37,526 nt of DNA from Bacteroidales bacterium. Lineage in GTDB: Bacteria; Bacteroidota; Bacteroidia; Bacteroidales; UBA7960. The stretch is taken from contig SKYG01000012.1 of assembly GCA_007128045.1 (NCBI GenBank), positions 1-37,526 on the forward strand, in the 5' to 3' direction. Both the position numbers and the translations under genes were made by a program. How positions within the stretch are numbered: position 1 is the stretch's first letter; the number at the start of each line of letters is the position of its first letter. Positions 18,616-26,542 of this stretch are shown piece by piece. The notes under the pieces are model-generated. The model did no database searches, was not told where the DNA came from, and saw nothing but the letters and a program-made list of their open reading frames with translations.

Positions 18616-18761
18616 AAAAAAAAAACAGAAATGATCGTTAACGACAAATGTTTTTAGGAAAAAAAATTCGAAAAATACCACTGTTTGAAAAAAAATTTGA
18701 ATATTTGCACTTGAATTACAAACATGCCTGTTTGGCAATGTGTTTTTTGGTATTTAAGACT

Positions 18762-18769
18762 TACATTTG
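18762..18769 (+). promoter_or_regulatory. -7 box (TACATTTG) for the pilin-like gene
   Basis: Exact TAnnTTTG match, 30 bp before the ATG at 18799. Because it lies downstream of an earlier in-frame ATG (18724), it supports the later start. No -33 TTTG was found at the ideal spacing. Confidence 0.45.
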
Positions 18770-18798
18770 CATATTCACCTAAACGCTTTAGACCGATT

Positions 18799-19386
18799 AT
18801 GAAAACAATTATTCAGATTGTGATGGTTATTATTATCGTAGTGCTGGTATATCTGATATATGACAGTATCATGGAGCCTGTACGTTTTAATCAGGAAGTT
18901 GCCCGCAGAGAAGCATTAATCATTCAACGACTTAAAGATATACGGGCTGCGCAGATTGCACACAGATCCAGATACCAGAGTTTTCTTGGAGACCTGGATT
19001 CGCTGGTATTGTTTGTAAAAAATGATTCATTACCGATCATTATGGCTATTGGTTCTGTGCCTGATTCATTGACTGAGTCTGAAGCCGTCCGTTTAGGAAT
19101 TGTTCAAAGGGATACAATTTGGAAACCAGCAGTTGACAGCCTCTTCAGACGAACCAGATATCCTGTTGATTCATTACCTTATGTGCCCAGGAGCGACGGT
19201 AAGAGGTTTACAATGGAAGCCGGACAGATCGAACGGGGCCTTGTTAAGCTCCCCGTTTTTGAAGCTTTTACAATGCCGGAAGATTATTTGGGTGATATGG
19301 ATAACTGGAGAACATATTACACCCGTACCGCAGGGTTAAAAGTTGGCTCTATGGTCGAATCTTCTATAGACGGGAACTGGGAATAG
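18799..19386 (+). CDS. conserved hypothetical single-TM protein, pilin-like N-terminus
   Basis: No function is known to me; similar proteins recur before DUF3822 genes in Bacteroidota. The start at 18799 gives 195 residues beginning MKTIIQIVMVIIIVVLVYLIY, a single TM helix at about 3-23. The upstream in-frame ATG (18724) would add 25 residues unlike a signal and lies before a -7 box. After the TM segment comes a long amphipathic helix and the segment RLKDIRAAQIAHRSRYQSFL, then DLDSLVLFV. That layout (TM, helix, aromatic-rich loop with small strand region) resembles type IV pilins or pseudopilins, but there is no prepilin-peptidase Gly-Phe motif and no Glu5. It lies 18 bp before the DUF3822 gene, so the two are probably cotranscribed. 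Confidence 0.85.
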   Translation: MKTIIQIVMVIIIVVLVYLIYDSIMEPVRFNQEVARREALIIQRLKDIRAAQIAHRSRYQSFLGDLDSLVLFVKNDSLPIIMAIGSVPDSLTESEAVRLGIVQRDTIWKPAVDSLFRRTRYPVDSLPYVPRSDGKRFTMEAGQIERGLVKLPVFEAFTMPEDYLGDMDNWRTYYTRTAGLKVGSMVESSIDGNWE

Positions 19387-19404
19387 ACATAAACTATACA
19401 TATC

Positions 19405-20271
19405 ATGTCTGGCCCATTAAGAAAAATAATCTCAGTTGTTGATAAGGATTTTCTGCCGGGCGCATCCGATAAGAGCATTTTATCCATCGAGTTTCAACCC
19501 GATGGATTTTCTTTTTCAATACTTGATACATTAAAGGCAAAGTACCAATTACTTGAAGTCTTTCAATCTGAGGATATGGATGGCTTCTTTGGTGATCCTG
19601 TAGAATTGCTGAAGTCAGTAATTCATCAAAGCCCATACCTGCAGAATGCCTATAAAGAAGTTATCTTGAATTATTATTCCCGTCATTTGTTGCTACACCC
19701 TGAGGAGGGATTCAAACGCGAAGATCAGATAACTTTGTATTCCTCCTTCCGAAAAATACCGCAAAAATACAAGCTCAGGATTGACAAACTCAGTAATTTA
19801 GGCGGTTATGGCCTTTATATCGTTCATGAAGAACTTTTAAAACTGTTGGATGTGAGCTTCCCTGGCCATACATTGATGCACACTGGAAGCGCCTTTATAG
19901 AAAATTACCTGGGATCAATTATGCCCGGCAACTTCAAGCCCGATATCATTCTGCATGTCAGACATACTAATTTTGAGCTGCTATTGATGGAGGATGGAGG
20001 ACTTTCTTTTTACAGGCTATTTCCATACCAAAGCTTTGAAGATATACTTTTCTACTTGTTCTTAGTCTTACAAAATCAGAACAAAAAGGCTCAGGATATG
20101 GATATTATGGTTGTTGGTGAGATACATCCCAATTCAATAAATTTCAAACAACTGGTATCGTATTTTAACCAGGCCGGTTTAGCCGAAAGAGGCCATCGCT
20201 ATCAGTACGCCCCAGGTTTTGAAAGTATTCCAGGACATTTTTACTATAATGTGTTAAATCATTTACTTTGA
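19405..20271 (+). CDS. DUF3822 family protein, possibly actin-like (PilM-like) fold
   Basis: The 288-residue protein belongs to DUF3822, a Bacteroidota family without assigned function. It has no signal peptide or TM segment, so it is probably cytoplasmic. The start, ILSIEFQPDGFSFSILD followed by KYQLLEVF, looks like the first three strands of an actin-like (ASKHA) domain. A second such set is seen at DIILHVRHTNFELLLMEDG followed by LSFYRLFPY, and MDIMVVGEI could be the later strand. The Asp-Ile-Gly nucleotide-binding motifs of true ASKHA ATPases are not preserved. This resemblance to PilM is inference from strand patterns. It follows the pilin-like gene by 18 bp and overlaps rsmD by 4 bp (TTGA), implying translational coupling. 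Confidence 0.85.
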   Translation: MSGPLRKIISVVDKDFLPGASDKSILSIEFQPDGFSFSILDTLKAKYQLLEVFQSEDMDGFFGDPVELLKSVIHQSPYLQNAYKEVILNYYSRHLLLHPEEGFKREDQITLYSSFRKIPQKYKLRIDKLSNLGGYGLYIVHEELLKLLDVSFPGHTLMHTGSAFIENYLGSIMPGNFKPDIILHVRHTNFELLLMEDGGLSFYRLFPYQSFEDILFYLFLVLQNQNKKAQDMDIMVVGEIHPNSINFKQLVSYFNQAGLAERGHRYQYAPGFESIPGHFYYNVLNHLL

Positions 20272-20807
20272 GAATTATAGGCGGTTCAAATAAAAGACGG
20301 ATCATCAAAGTTCCTTCCGGCTTGCCGGTAAGGCCTACTACAGATCTGGCAAAAGAAGCTCTTTTTAATATTCTTAATAATCATTTCGATTTTGAAGCAA
20401 TCAGGGTACTTGATCTATTCTCCGGCACAGGAAATATTGCTTTTGAGTTTGCTTCCAGAGGTGCACTGGAAGTCATTGCAGTAGAAAACAATAGCCGGTG
20501 TGTTACACATCTCCATAACACAATCAAAAGCCTACAGTTCGGGCAAATGGTTGCTGTTAAGGCAGATGCCCTTCGTTTTATCACCAGCTGCAGAAGTAAT
20601 TTTGACATTGTATTTGCAGACCCCCCATATGAAATACCTGACATTGTATCCATTCCTGACCTTGTTTTTAAACACAATTTGCTGGATTCCAACGGATGGC
20701 TTGTGTTGGAACATGCTTCGCATACTCATTTCGATAATCATCCGAATTTTACCGGTAAAAGAAAATATGGCAGGGTGCATTTTAGTTTTTTCTCCGGTCA
20801 ACCATAA
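20268..20807 (+). CDS. rsmD: 16S rRNA (guanine(966)-N2)-methyltransferase RsmD
   Basis: RsmD methylates G966 of 16S rRNA in the 30S subunit, using SAM. The 179-residue protein starts at TTG within the TTGA overlap with DUF3822; this start gives the family's typical RIIGG opening. Visible motifs are RPTTDLAKEALFNIL, the SAM-binding LDLFSGTGNIAFEFASRGA (about 49-65) and the catalytic Asp-Pro-Pro-Tyr at 118-121. Length is normal. It ends the run pilin-like gene - DUF3822 - rsmD. Confidence 0.95.
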   Translation: MRIIGGSNKRRIIKVPSGLPVRPTTDLAKEALFNILNNHFDFEAIRVLDLFSGTGNIAFEFASRGALEVIAVENNSRCVTHLHNTIKSLQFGQMVAVKADALRFITSCRSNFDIVFADPPYEIPDIVSIPDLVFKHNLLDSNGWLVLEHASHTHFDNHPNFTGKRKYGRVHFSFFSGQP

Positions 20808-20839
20808 CTTCTCATAGTATATTGTTGCCCTGTTCTGGT

Positions 20840-20847
20840 TATATTTG
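20840..20847 (+). promoter_or_regulatory. -7 box (TATATTTG) for coaD
   Basis: Exact TAnnTTTG match, 22 bp before the coaD ATG, predicting a short leader. No TTTG at the ideal -33 position; TTG at 20822-20824 is nearby. Confidence 0.45.
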
Positions 20848-20868
20848 TGATCATAAAGAATTGTCACT

Positions 20869-21330
20869 ATGAATAAAGTAGCGCTTTTCCCCGGCTCATT
20901 TGACCCTATTACCAAAGGCCATGAGTCTATTATCTTGAGAGCAATCCCATTGTTTGACCGCATTATTGTGGCCATCGGAGTAAATGTGGAAAAAAATTAT
21001 TTTTTCCCGCTTGAGAAACGAATGAACTGGATACGCAAGGTCTTTAAAGAATATCCTTCAATAGAAGTGATTACTTATGAGGGTCTTACCGTTGATCTTT
21101 GTAAGAGTTTGGACGTGAGATATATACTGCGCGGACTAAGGACATCTGCCGACTTTGAATTTGAAAGGAGTATCGGGCAAATGAATAAGATGATGCTGCC
21201 CGGCCTGGAAACCGTATTTTTATTAACAACACCAGAACATACCGCACTAAATTCTTCTATTGTCAGGGATATTATCAGGAATGGGGGCGATGCCAGCCAA
21301 TTTGTACCAGATCAGGTAGATTTGATATAG
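20869..21330 (+). CDS. coaD: phosphopantetheine adenylyltransferase
   Basis: CoaD transfers AMP from ATP to 4'-phosphopantetheine, giving dephospho-CoA, the next to last step in CoA synthesis. The 153-residue protein has the nucleotidyltransferase motif GSFDPITKGH (Thr15 to His18), ILRGLRTSADFEFE (88-100) and the C-terminal NSSIVRDI (about 129-135), equal to the family's SSxxVR box. Length is close to the usual 160. It has its own -7 box. Its 3' end overlaps the convergent Nudix gene by 19 bp. Confidence 0.96.
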   Translation: MNKVALFPGSFDPITKGHESIILRAIPLFDRIIVAIGVNVEKNYFFPLEKRMNWIRKVFKEYPSIEVITYEGLTVDLCKSLDVRYILRGLRTSADFEFERSIGQMNKMMLPGLETVFLLTTPEHTALNSSIVRDIIRNGGDASQFVPDQVDLI

Positions 21331-21932
21331 TAAATAGTAAGTAGTTTAGCAATAGACCTGTAGGCCCCTTTAAGCTTCTTATGGATATCTTTTCTTGGCA
21401 CCCATTCCGCTTTGGTAATATTCTCAGATGTTTGTGGTTGAAGATGCTGCCAGGTTTCAGCCTGCATCAAATACCAGTGTGTTTTTTTTAGTATCCAGCT
21501 ATTGCTACTGTCTTGATAAACATGGTAGGTAGGTGGTAATGTATTTGTGATTATCAAACCACCGATACCGCATTCTTCCTCTACCTCCCTGATCGCGGTA
21601 TCTTGTGTCGTCTCACCTGCATCTACTTTGCCTTTTGGCAAGTCCCATTTACCCAGACGGAATATCATCAACAAATCTCCATTAGGGTTCTCTACCACGC
21701 CTCCTGCTGCTTCAATAATTGTAAAATTCTGAGATAGGTCGAGAAAGCGTTTCTCAGGTTCATCGGTAACATAAACAAGGTCAGATAAGTCAGGTATCTG
21801 ACTCCAGGATAAGAAAGATTGCCAGACATCGTCTTTACAGTCAAATGACCTGATTATATCCCTATTGCATAGCGTATCATCGTGGCTTTGTATATAAAAG
21901 GCGCGGGGTTCTAAAAAGATGATTATCATCAT
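21312..21932 (-). CDS. Nudix hydrolase
   Basis: This protein probably hydrolyses a nucleoside diphosphate linked to another group; the substrate cannot be told. The Nudix box is a perfect GX5EX7REUXEEXGU match at residues 101-123 (Gly101 to Ile123 in GKVDAGETTQDTAIREVEEE and on). An N-terminal extension of about 70 residues precedes the Nudix fold and has no recognised domain. I chose the ATG at 21930-21932; a TTG at 21942-21944 in the same frame would add four residues, and the ATG at 21929 is also possible. The 3' end overlaps coaD by 19 bp, and the gene is divergent from pyrE, with only about 60 bp between. Confidence 0.9.
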   Translation of the reverse strand: MMIIIFLEPRAFYIQSHDDTLCNRDIIRSFDCKDDVWQSFLSWSQIPDLSDLVYVTDEPEKRFLDLSQNFTIIEAAGGVVENPNGDLLMIFRLGKWDLPKGKVDAGETTQDTAIREVEEECGIGGLIITNTLPPTYHVYQDSSNSWILKKTHWYLMQAETWQHLQPQTSENITKAEWVPRKDIHKKLKGAYRSIAKLLTIYYIKST

Positions 21933-21961
21933 TACTTCAATCAAATGTTAAAAAAAACAAG

Positions 21962-21969
21962 TAGTTTTG
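21962..21969 (+). promoter_or_regulatory. -7 box (TAGTTTTG) for pyrE
   Basis: Exact TAnnTTTG match, 23 bp before the pyrE ATG. A -33 TTTG at standard spacing was not seen. Confidence 0.45.
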
Positions 21970-21991
21970 CCGAAACCAATTATTTGTTTTT

Positions 21992-22642
21992 ATGAACGAC
22001 GAGAAGTCTACAGCGTTAACAATAGCATCAGCTTTGCTGCAAATTAACGCAATTAAATTGAATGTAAAAAATCCATATACCTGGGTTTCCGGTATCAAAT
22101 CTCCTATATACTGTGATAACAGAAGAACGCTGTCATATCCTGATATACGAAATATGATTGCCGATGGTATTGTAACATGTATAAGACGAGAATTTCCTGA
22201 TTGCGATGTGATTGCAGGCGTTGCCACAGGGGCAATAGCCCATGGGATGCTTGTGGCTGACAGAATGAATAAACCCTTTATCTACGTTCGTAGCTCCGCC
22301 AAAGAACATGGGCTTGCAAACAGGATCGAGGGGAACATAAGCCCGGGTTCTGCTGTTGTAGTCGTTGAAGACCTCGTTTCAACCGGTAAGAGCAGCCTGA
22401 ATGCCGTGAAAGCTTTAAAGCAGGCTGGTTGTAATGTGTTGGGTATGGTAGCCATCTTTTCGTATGAGATGCCGGAAGCGAATGACGGTATGAAACAAGA
22501 AAATTGTCCTTTGTATACACTAAGCAACTTTTCTGCTTTAATCAGACAGGCACAGGATGAGAAAATTATAGCTTCAGATGAGGTTGAAGTATTGTCGGCG
22601 TGGAGAAAAAATCCAGAAAAATATTATTATGACAAGATTTGA
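21992..22642 (+). CDS. pyrE: orotate phosphoribosyltransferase
   Basis: PyrE joins orotate and PRPP into orotidine 5'-phosphate in pyrimidine synthesis. The 216-residue protein has the PRPP-binding loop VVVVEDLVSTGKSS at about 122-135, an early WVSGIKSPIYCDNR segment (the flexible N-terminal part of the active site), and IAGVATGAIAHG. The VRSSAKEHG segment holds catalytic loop residues. Length is normal. The 3' end overlaps the next gene by 14 bp, so the two are probably translated together. Confidence 0.95.
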   Translation: MNDEKSTALTIASALLQINAIKLNVKNPYTWVSGIKSPIYCDNRRTLSYPDIRNMIADGIVTCIRREFPDCDVIAGVATGAIAHGMLVADRMNKPFIYVRSSAKEHGLANRIEGNISPGSAVVVVEDLVSTGKSSLNAVKALKQAGCNVLGMVAIFSYEMPEANDGMKQENCPLYTLSNFSALIRQAQDEKIIASDEVEVLSAWRKNPEKYYYDKI

Positions 22643-23027
22643 GAGTGAATCAGTAGTTTTGAATACACCGTGTGAAGAAGTATTTTCTTTTTTAAGTGAC
22701 TTCAGGAAAATAAAGCAGGTGATGCCTGAACAAATTATCAACTGGAAAGCTGAAGAAGATAGTTGTAGTTTTACCATACAGGGCGTAGCGGATTTGTCGA
22801 TGCGCCTGGCATCTATGTCGCATTGCAGAAATATTCATATCGTATCTGAAGGCAACAATCCTATTGAGTATTCTATGGATTATTTCTTTATAAAAAAAGG
22901 GGACTCTCAATGTGAAGTCACGGTATTGCTTGATGCGGAATTGAATGCCTTATTGAAGATGATGGCATCCAGGCCATTACAAAATCTTGTTGATATGATA
23001 GCAGGCAAACTGAAGGAAATGTATTAA
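22629..23027 (+). CDS. SRPBCC family protein
   Basis: This 132-residue START/Bet v1-like protein may bind a hydrophobic ligand in its central cavity. The opening TRFESESVVLNTPCEEVFSF fits the family's first strand and helix, and LSDFRKIKQVMPEQI follows. The C-terminal long helix reads LLKMMASRPLQNLVDMIAGKL. An upstream in-frame ATG (22578) lies within pyrE and would add 17 basic residues unlike the fold, so the ATG at 22629 is preferred. It overlaps pyrE by 14 bp. This pyrE-SRPBCC-birA neighbourhood recurs in Bacteroidota (recollection). The ligand and role are unknown. Confidence 0.85.
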   Translation: MTRFESESVVLNTPCEEVFSFLSDFRKIKQVMPEQIINWKAEEDSCSFTIQGVADLSMRLASMSHCRNIHIVSEGNNPIEYSMDYFFIKKGDSQCEVTVLLDAELNALLKMMASRPLQNLVDMIAGKLKEMY

Positions 23028-23084
23028 TGCATCTTGAATAGAGTTTGTCCATAAAGTCGGGTGTCTGGATCAAAATGTTCGAGA

Positions 23085-23831
23085 TCAAAGCAACAACCTG
23101 ACTTCTTTATGGTCGTATTCTTTTAAGACTCCATTCACCTTAAGGATGAGTTTGCCATAATGGGTAACGCCAAAAATTTCAGCGCTGAAAGTTTCCTGAC
23201 CACTAACGAACTGGAGTTGCTTCCTGTATCCCCACAATAGATGAATGTATTGATGACCAATTAATTCCAGCAATCCGTTTTTCAAATTGCTTATCCATAT
23301 CCCAACAAAATGACAAATGTTGTACAGACAGTCATCCAGCTCAAGTTTGTGGCCTGTTAGTTGAGCCAGAGAAATGGGATTGGGCGCATCAGAAGCAAAT
23401 GACAATTGGTTCACATTTACCCCTATGCCAACTACAGATACATCAAATACTGATCCTACGATACTATTTTCTATCAAGATACCCGCTGCTTTCTTTTTAT
23501 TTATGTAAATGTCGTTAGGCCATTTAATCTGTACCTGGTTGTTGGGGCACAGATATGATATTGCCTTACATAATGCAATTGATACGGCCTGACTGAGGTA
23601 AAACTGATTCGACACATCCAGGTATGTTGGTCTTAACACAATCGATATGTTCAGGTTGCTGTTCGCTTCGCTCTCCCAGGAGGTGCCCCCCTGGCCTTTG
23701 CCTGCTGTTTGAAAATCAGCCCTGATGATAGTCCCTTCGTCTAATGACGTGCTGTTTAGTACCCTCCACGCTTCATTGTTGGTAGAATCGACACGAGAGT
23801 ACATGATGACCTTATTTCCGATAGTATTCAT
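23085..23831 (-). CDS. birA: biotin--[acetyl-CoA-carboxylase] ligase
   Basis: BirA makes biotinyl-AMP and attaches biotin to the carrier lysine of acetyl-CoA carboxylase or similar enzymes. The 248-residue protein has the catalytic domain only, without the N-terminal helix-turn-helix of E. coli BirA, so it should not repress. Key motifs: TAGKGQGGTSWESEANSNL (42-60), equal to the GRGRxGRxW loop; QIKWPNDIYINKKKAAGILI (101-120) with the conserved Lys; and GIGVNVN (136-141). A small SH3-like C-terminal domain follows. It is divergent from rsfS, with 101 bp between. Confidence 0.95.
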   Translation of the reverse strand: MNTIGNKVIMYSRVDSTNNEAWRVLNSTSLDEGTIIRADFQTAGKGQGGTSWESEANSNLNISIVLRPTYLDVSNQFYLSQAVSIALCKAISYLCPNNQVQIKWPNDIYINKKKAAGILIENSIVGSVFDVSVVGIGVNVNQLSFASDAPNPISLAQLTGHKLELDDCLYNICHFVGIWISNLKNGLLELIGHQYIHLLWGYRKQLQFVSGQETFSAEIFGVTHYGKLILKVNGVLKEYDHKEVRLLL

Positions 23832-23903
23832 ACTGGTTAAAAGTAAATAAAAGATTTATATTTATTAACCTTTTAGATAGAACATTATGTGCCCAAAAAT
23901 CGT

Positions 23904-23911
23904 TAATTTTG
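23904..23911 (+). promoter_or_regulatory. -7 box (TAATTTTG) for rsfS
   Basis: Exact TAnnTTTG match followed by CAC, 22 bp before the rsfS ATG; predicted start near 23918. It could drive the whole rsfS-ftsH-LUD-DUF2007-cdsA-psd run. Confidence 0.5.
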
Positions 23912-23932
23912 CACAACTCTAAACAGCGATGA

Positions 23933-24301
23933 ATGATAAAACACAAATCCACAGATCCGGTTGATTTACTGCTTGAAGCTATAGTGGAAGGAATCCGGGA
24001 AAAGAAAGGTATTGATATAGTCGGTCTAAATCTGGCCGAAATACATTCAACGGTTTGTGATTACTTCATTGTATGTCATGGAACTTCCCGAACACATGCC
24101 AATGCTATCGCTGAATCAGTTGAAGAGATAGTAAAGGCAAGTATTGGCGTAAAACCCAGTCGCCGGGAGGGCATCACCAACGCCGAGTGGATACTGCTGG
24201 ATTACTTGGATGTTGTTGTGCATATCTTCCAGGAACCTGTACGTAACTACTATCAGATTGAACAATTATGGGCTGATGCTCCTTTAGTAAATTACTCATG
24301 A
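23933..24301 (+). CDS. rsfS: ribosome silencing factor RsfS
   Basis: RsfS binds ribosomal protein uL14 and blocks subunit joining, lowering translation in starvation. The 122-residue protein has the family's CDYFIVCHGTSRTHANAIA segment (42-60), RREGITNAEWILLDYLDVVVH (78-98, given in part) and the C-terminal YYQIEQLWADAP. Length is normal. The gene opens a same-strand run; ftsH follows after 69 bp. Confidence 0.96.
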   Translation: MIKHKSTDPVDLLLEAIVEGIREKKGIDIVGLNLAEIHSTVCDYFIVCHGTSRTHANAIAESVEEIVKASIGVKPSRREGITNAEWILLDYLDVVVHIFQEPVRNYYQIEQLWADAPLVNYS

Positions 24302-24370
24302 CAGATTACGGGCACTGTAATTCCGTAGTTAAGTTACTTACTTTGATTACTTACAACTGACAAACAGCAT

Positions 24371-26530
24371 ATGGCGAATACAAACAAAGAACATAATCCG
24401 GCTCCTGGCGCGAATGGAGAAAAAGGCAACCCTGGAGCTGGTGGCAAATCACCAAATAAAAAACCCGGTTTTAACTTTTACTGGGTTTATGCCATTCTGG
24501 CCATTGTATTTATTGGCTTGCAGCTTTTTAATTGGGGTGGCTCAGCTGTTGAAATTTCTCAGATGCGTTTTGAGAATGAGATGCTATTTGTCGGCGAGCA
24601 TGAGCAGAATGACATTGAAAAGCTCAAAATTATCAATCAGGAGATAGTGGAGGTGTTCATTAAACCCGATCGCCTGTCTAAAGAGAAATATGAAGACGCC
24701 ACCGTACATACCGGTTTAAGAGAGGCCACAACCCCACATTACGTGTTTCAGATTGCCTCCGTTGAAAATTTTGAGAATCTGGTACGTGAGGCTCAAAAAG
24801 ACAGACCTCGCGAAGAACGTTTCCCTGTATATCCTGAGACCCGTAAGAACTGGGGTGGAGACATCCTGAGCTGGTTATTGCCTATCGGGTTGCTGATTGC
24901 CTTTTGGATATTCATCATGCGTCGGATGGCTGGTGGAGGGCCTGGCGGGCAACTCTTCAACATTGGAAAAGCCAAGGCAACCCTGTTTGATAAAGACCTC
25001 CATGTGAACATCACATTTAAAGATGTTGCCGGCCTTGATGAAGCGAAGATTGAGCTCATGGAGATCGTTGACTTTCTGAAAAACCCCAAGAAATATACTG
25101 ACCTGGGCGGGCAAATACCAAAAGGGGCATTGCTCGTAGGCCCTCCGGGCACTGGAAAAACATTGCTGGCAAAAGCTGTTGCCGGTCAGGCACAGGTACC
25201 TTTTTTCTCATTGAGTGGCTCAGACTTTGTTGAGATGTTCGTGGGTGTTGGTGCATCCAGGGTACGTGACTTGTTTAAACAGGCCAAAGAGAAAGCTCCC
25301 TGTATCATCTTTATTGATGAGATTGATGCCATAGGCCGGGCTCGTGGTAAGAACCCGGTTACCGGAGCAAATGATGAAAGGGAAAATACATTGAACCAGC
25401 TGCTTACAGAGATGGATGGTTTTGGTACAAATGTAGGCGTAATCATTCTGGCAGCAACAAACCGTGCGGATATCTTAGACAGAGCGTTACTCAGGGCAGG
25501 ACGGTTTGACCGGCAGATTCAGGTGGAGATGCCAGACCTCGAAGAACGAAAAGCAATTTTTAAGGTTCATATGAAACCGCTAAAGCTGTCAGAAGAGGTA
25601 AGCTCTGACTTTCTCGCCAAACAAACACCTGGATTTTCAGGCGCTGATATTGCCAATGTGTGTAATGAAGCTGCTCTGATCGCTGCCAGAAAAAACAAGA
25701 AAATTATTGAACGCCAGGATTTTCTGGATGCAGTTGATCGCATTATTGGTGGACTGGAAAAAAGAAACAAAATTATTTCCCCTTTTGAGAAGAAGGTAAT
25801 TGCATACCATGAAGCTGGTCATGCTGCCATAAGCTGGCTCCTCGAACATGCACACCCATTGGTTAAAGTCACTATTGTGCCCCGGGGAAAAGCGCTTGGA
25901 GCAGCCTGGTATCTGCCCGAAGAACGACAAATCTCTACATTCGAGCAGATGTTCGATGAGATAACTGCCACATTGGGTGGCAGAGCCTCAGAAGACCTTA
26001 TTTTTGGCAAGGTTTCTACCGGGGCACTTAACGACCTGGAAAAGATTACCAAACAGGCATATGCTATGGTTGTTTATTTTGGACTGAATGCCAAAATTGG
26101 TAATGTAAGCTATTACGACTCCAGTGGTCAGAACGAATATGGTTTTACCAAACCGTATTCTGAAAATACCGCACAGACTATTGATGAAGAAGTCAGAGAA
26201 TTGATTGAAAAGGGCTATCTAAGGGCAAAGCAGATTTTGAAAGACAATCAGGAGAAGCTAGAGGCTTTAGCGACCTTGCTGCTTGAGAAAGAGGTGCTGT
26301 TCAGGGAAGACCTGGAGGCGATATTTGGTAAACGCCCTTATGATAAAGATGAGGATAACCTTCCGATGTCTAATACTGAAATACCTCCGGTAAATGTTGG
26401 TTTAAACAATGAAAATGAACAGCAACAGCAACAGGAACATGTAGATACCGATGCAAGTCATCATCCAGGAGAAGAACCAGATAACTCTTTAACTCCTAAG
26501 AATAGAACAGGAGAAGAACCGGTATCTTAA
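24371..26530 (+). CDS. ftsH: ATP-dependent zinc metalloprotease FtsH
   Basis: This membrane-bound AAA+ protease degrades misfolded membrane proteins and short-lived regulators. The 719-residue protein has TM1 at about 36-54, a periplasmic domain, TM2 at about 166-184, an AAA+ module with Walker A GPPGTGKT (257-264) and Walker B IIFIDE (312-317), and the second region of homology around NRADILDRALLRAGRFDRQ. The protease zinc site is HEAGH (480-484) with Asp555 as third ligand in GALNDLEKI. A 30-residue Gly/Asn/Pro/Lys-rich leader precedes TM1. A C-terminal tail of about 50 residues is low-complexity, with a Gln5 run; such tails are common in Bacteroidota FtsH. Confidence 0.97.
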   Translation: MANTNKEHNPAPGANGEKGNPGAGGKSPNKKPGFNFYWVYAILAIVFIGLQLFNWGGSAVEISQMRFENEMLFVGEHEQNDIEKLKIINQEIVEVFIKPDRLSKEKYEDATVHTGLREATTPHYVFQIASVENFENLVREAQKDRPREERFPVYPETRKNWGGDILSWLLPIGLLIAFWIFIMRRMAGGGPGGQLFNIGKAKATLFDKDLHVNITFKDVAGLDEAKIELMEIVDFLKNPKKYTDLGGQIPKGALLVGPPGTGKTLLAKAVAGQAQVPFFSLSGSDFVEMFVGVGASRVRDLFKQAKEKAPCIIFIDEIDAIGRARGKNPVTGANDERENTLNQLLTEMDGFGTNVGVIILAATNRADILDRALLRAGRFDRQIQVEMPDLEERKAIFKVHMKPLKLSEEVSSDFLAKQTPGFSGADIANVCNEAALIAARKNKKIIERQDFLDAVDRIIGGLEKRNKIISPFEKKVIAYHEAGHAAISWLLEHAHPLVKVTIVPRGKALGAAWYLPEERQISTFEQMFDEITATLGGRASEDLIFGKVSTGALNDLEKITKQAYAMVVYFGLNAKIGNVSYYDSSGQNEYGFTKPYSENTAQTIDEEVRELIEKGYLRAKQILKDNQEKLEALATLLLEKEVLFREDLEAIFGKRPYDKDEDNLPMSNTEIPPVNVGLNNENEQQQQQEHVDTDASHHPGEEPDNSLTPKNRTGEEPVS

Positions 26531-26542
26531 ATATATCAGGTG

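Noticed and set aside
18505..18738. Minus-strand small protein after lptD
   Set aside because: It translates the GGTCGAA microsatellite and A-rich spacer; composition is that of low-complexity repeat.
22578..22628. Longer start of the SRPBCC gene after pyrE
   Set aside because: It would add 17 residues coded inside pyrE that do not fit the SRPBCC fold.
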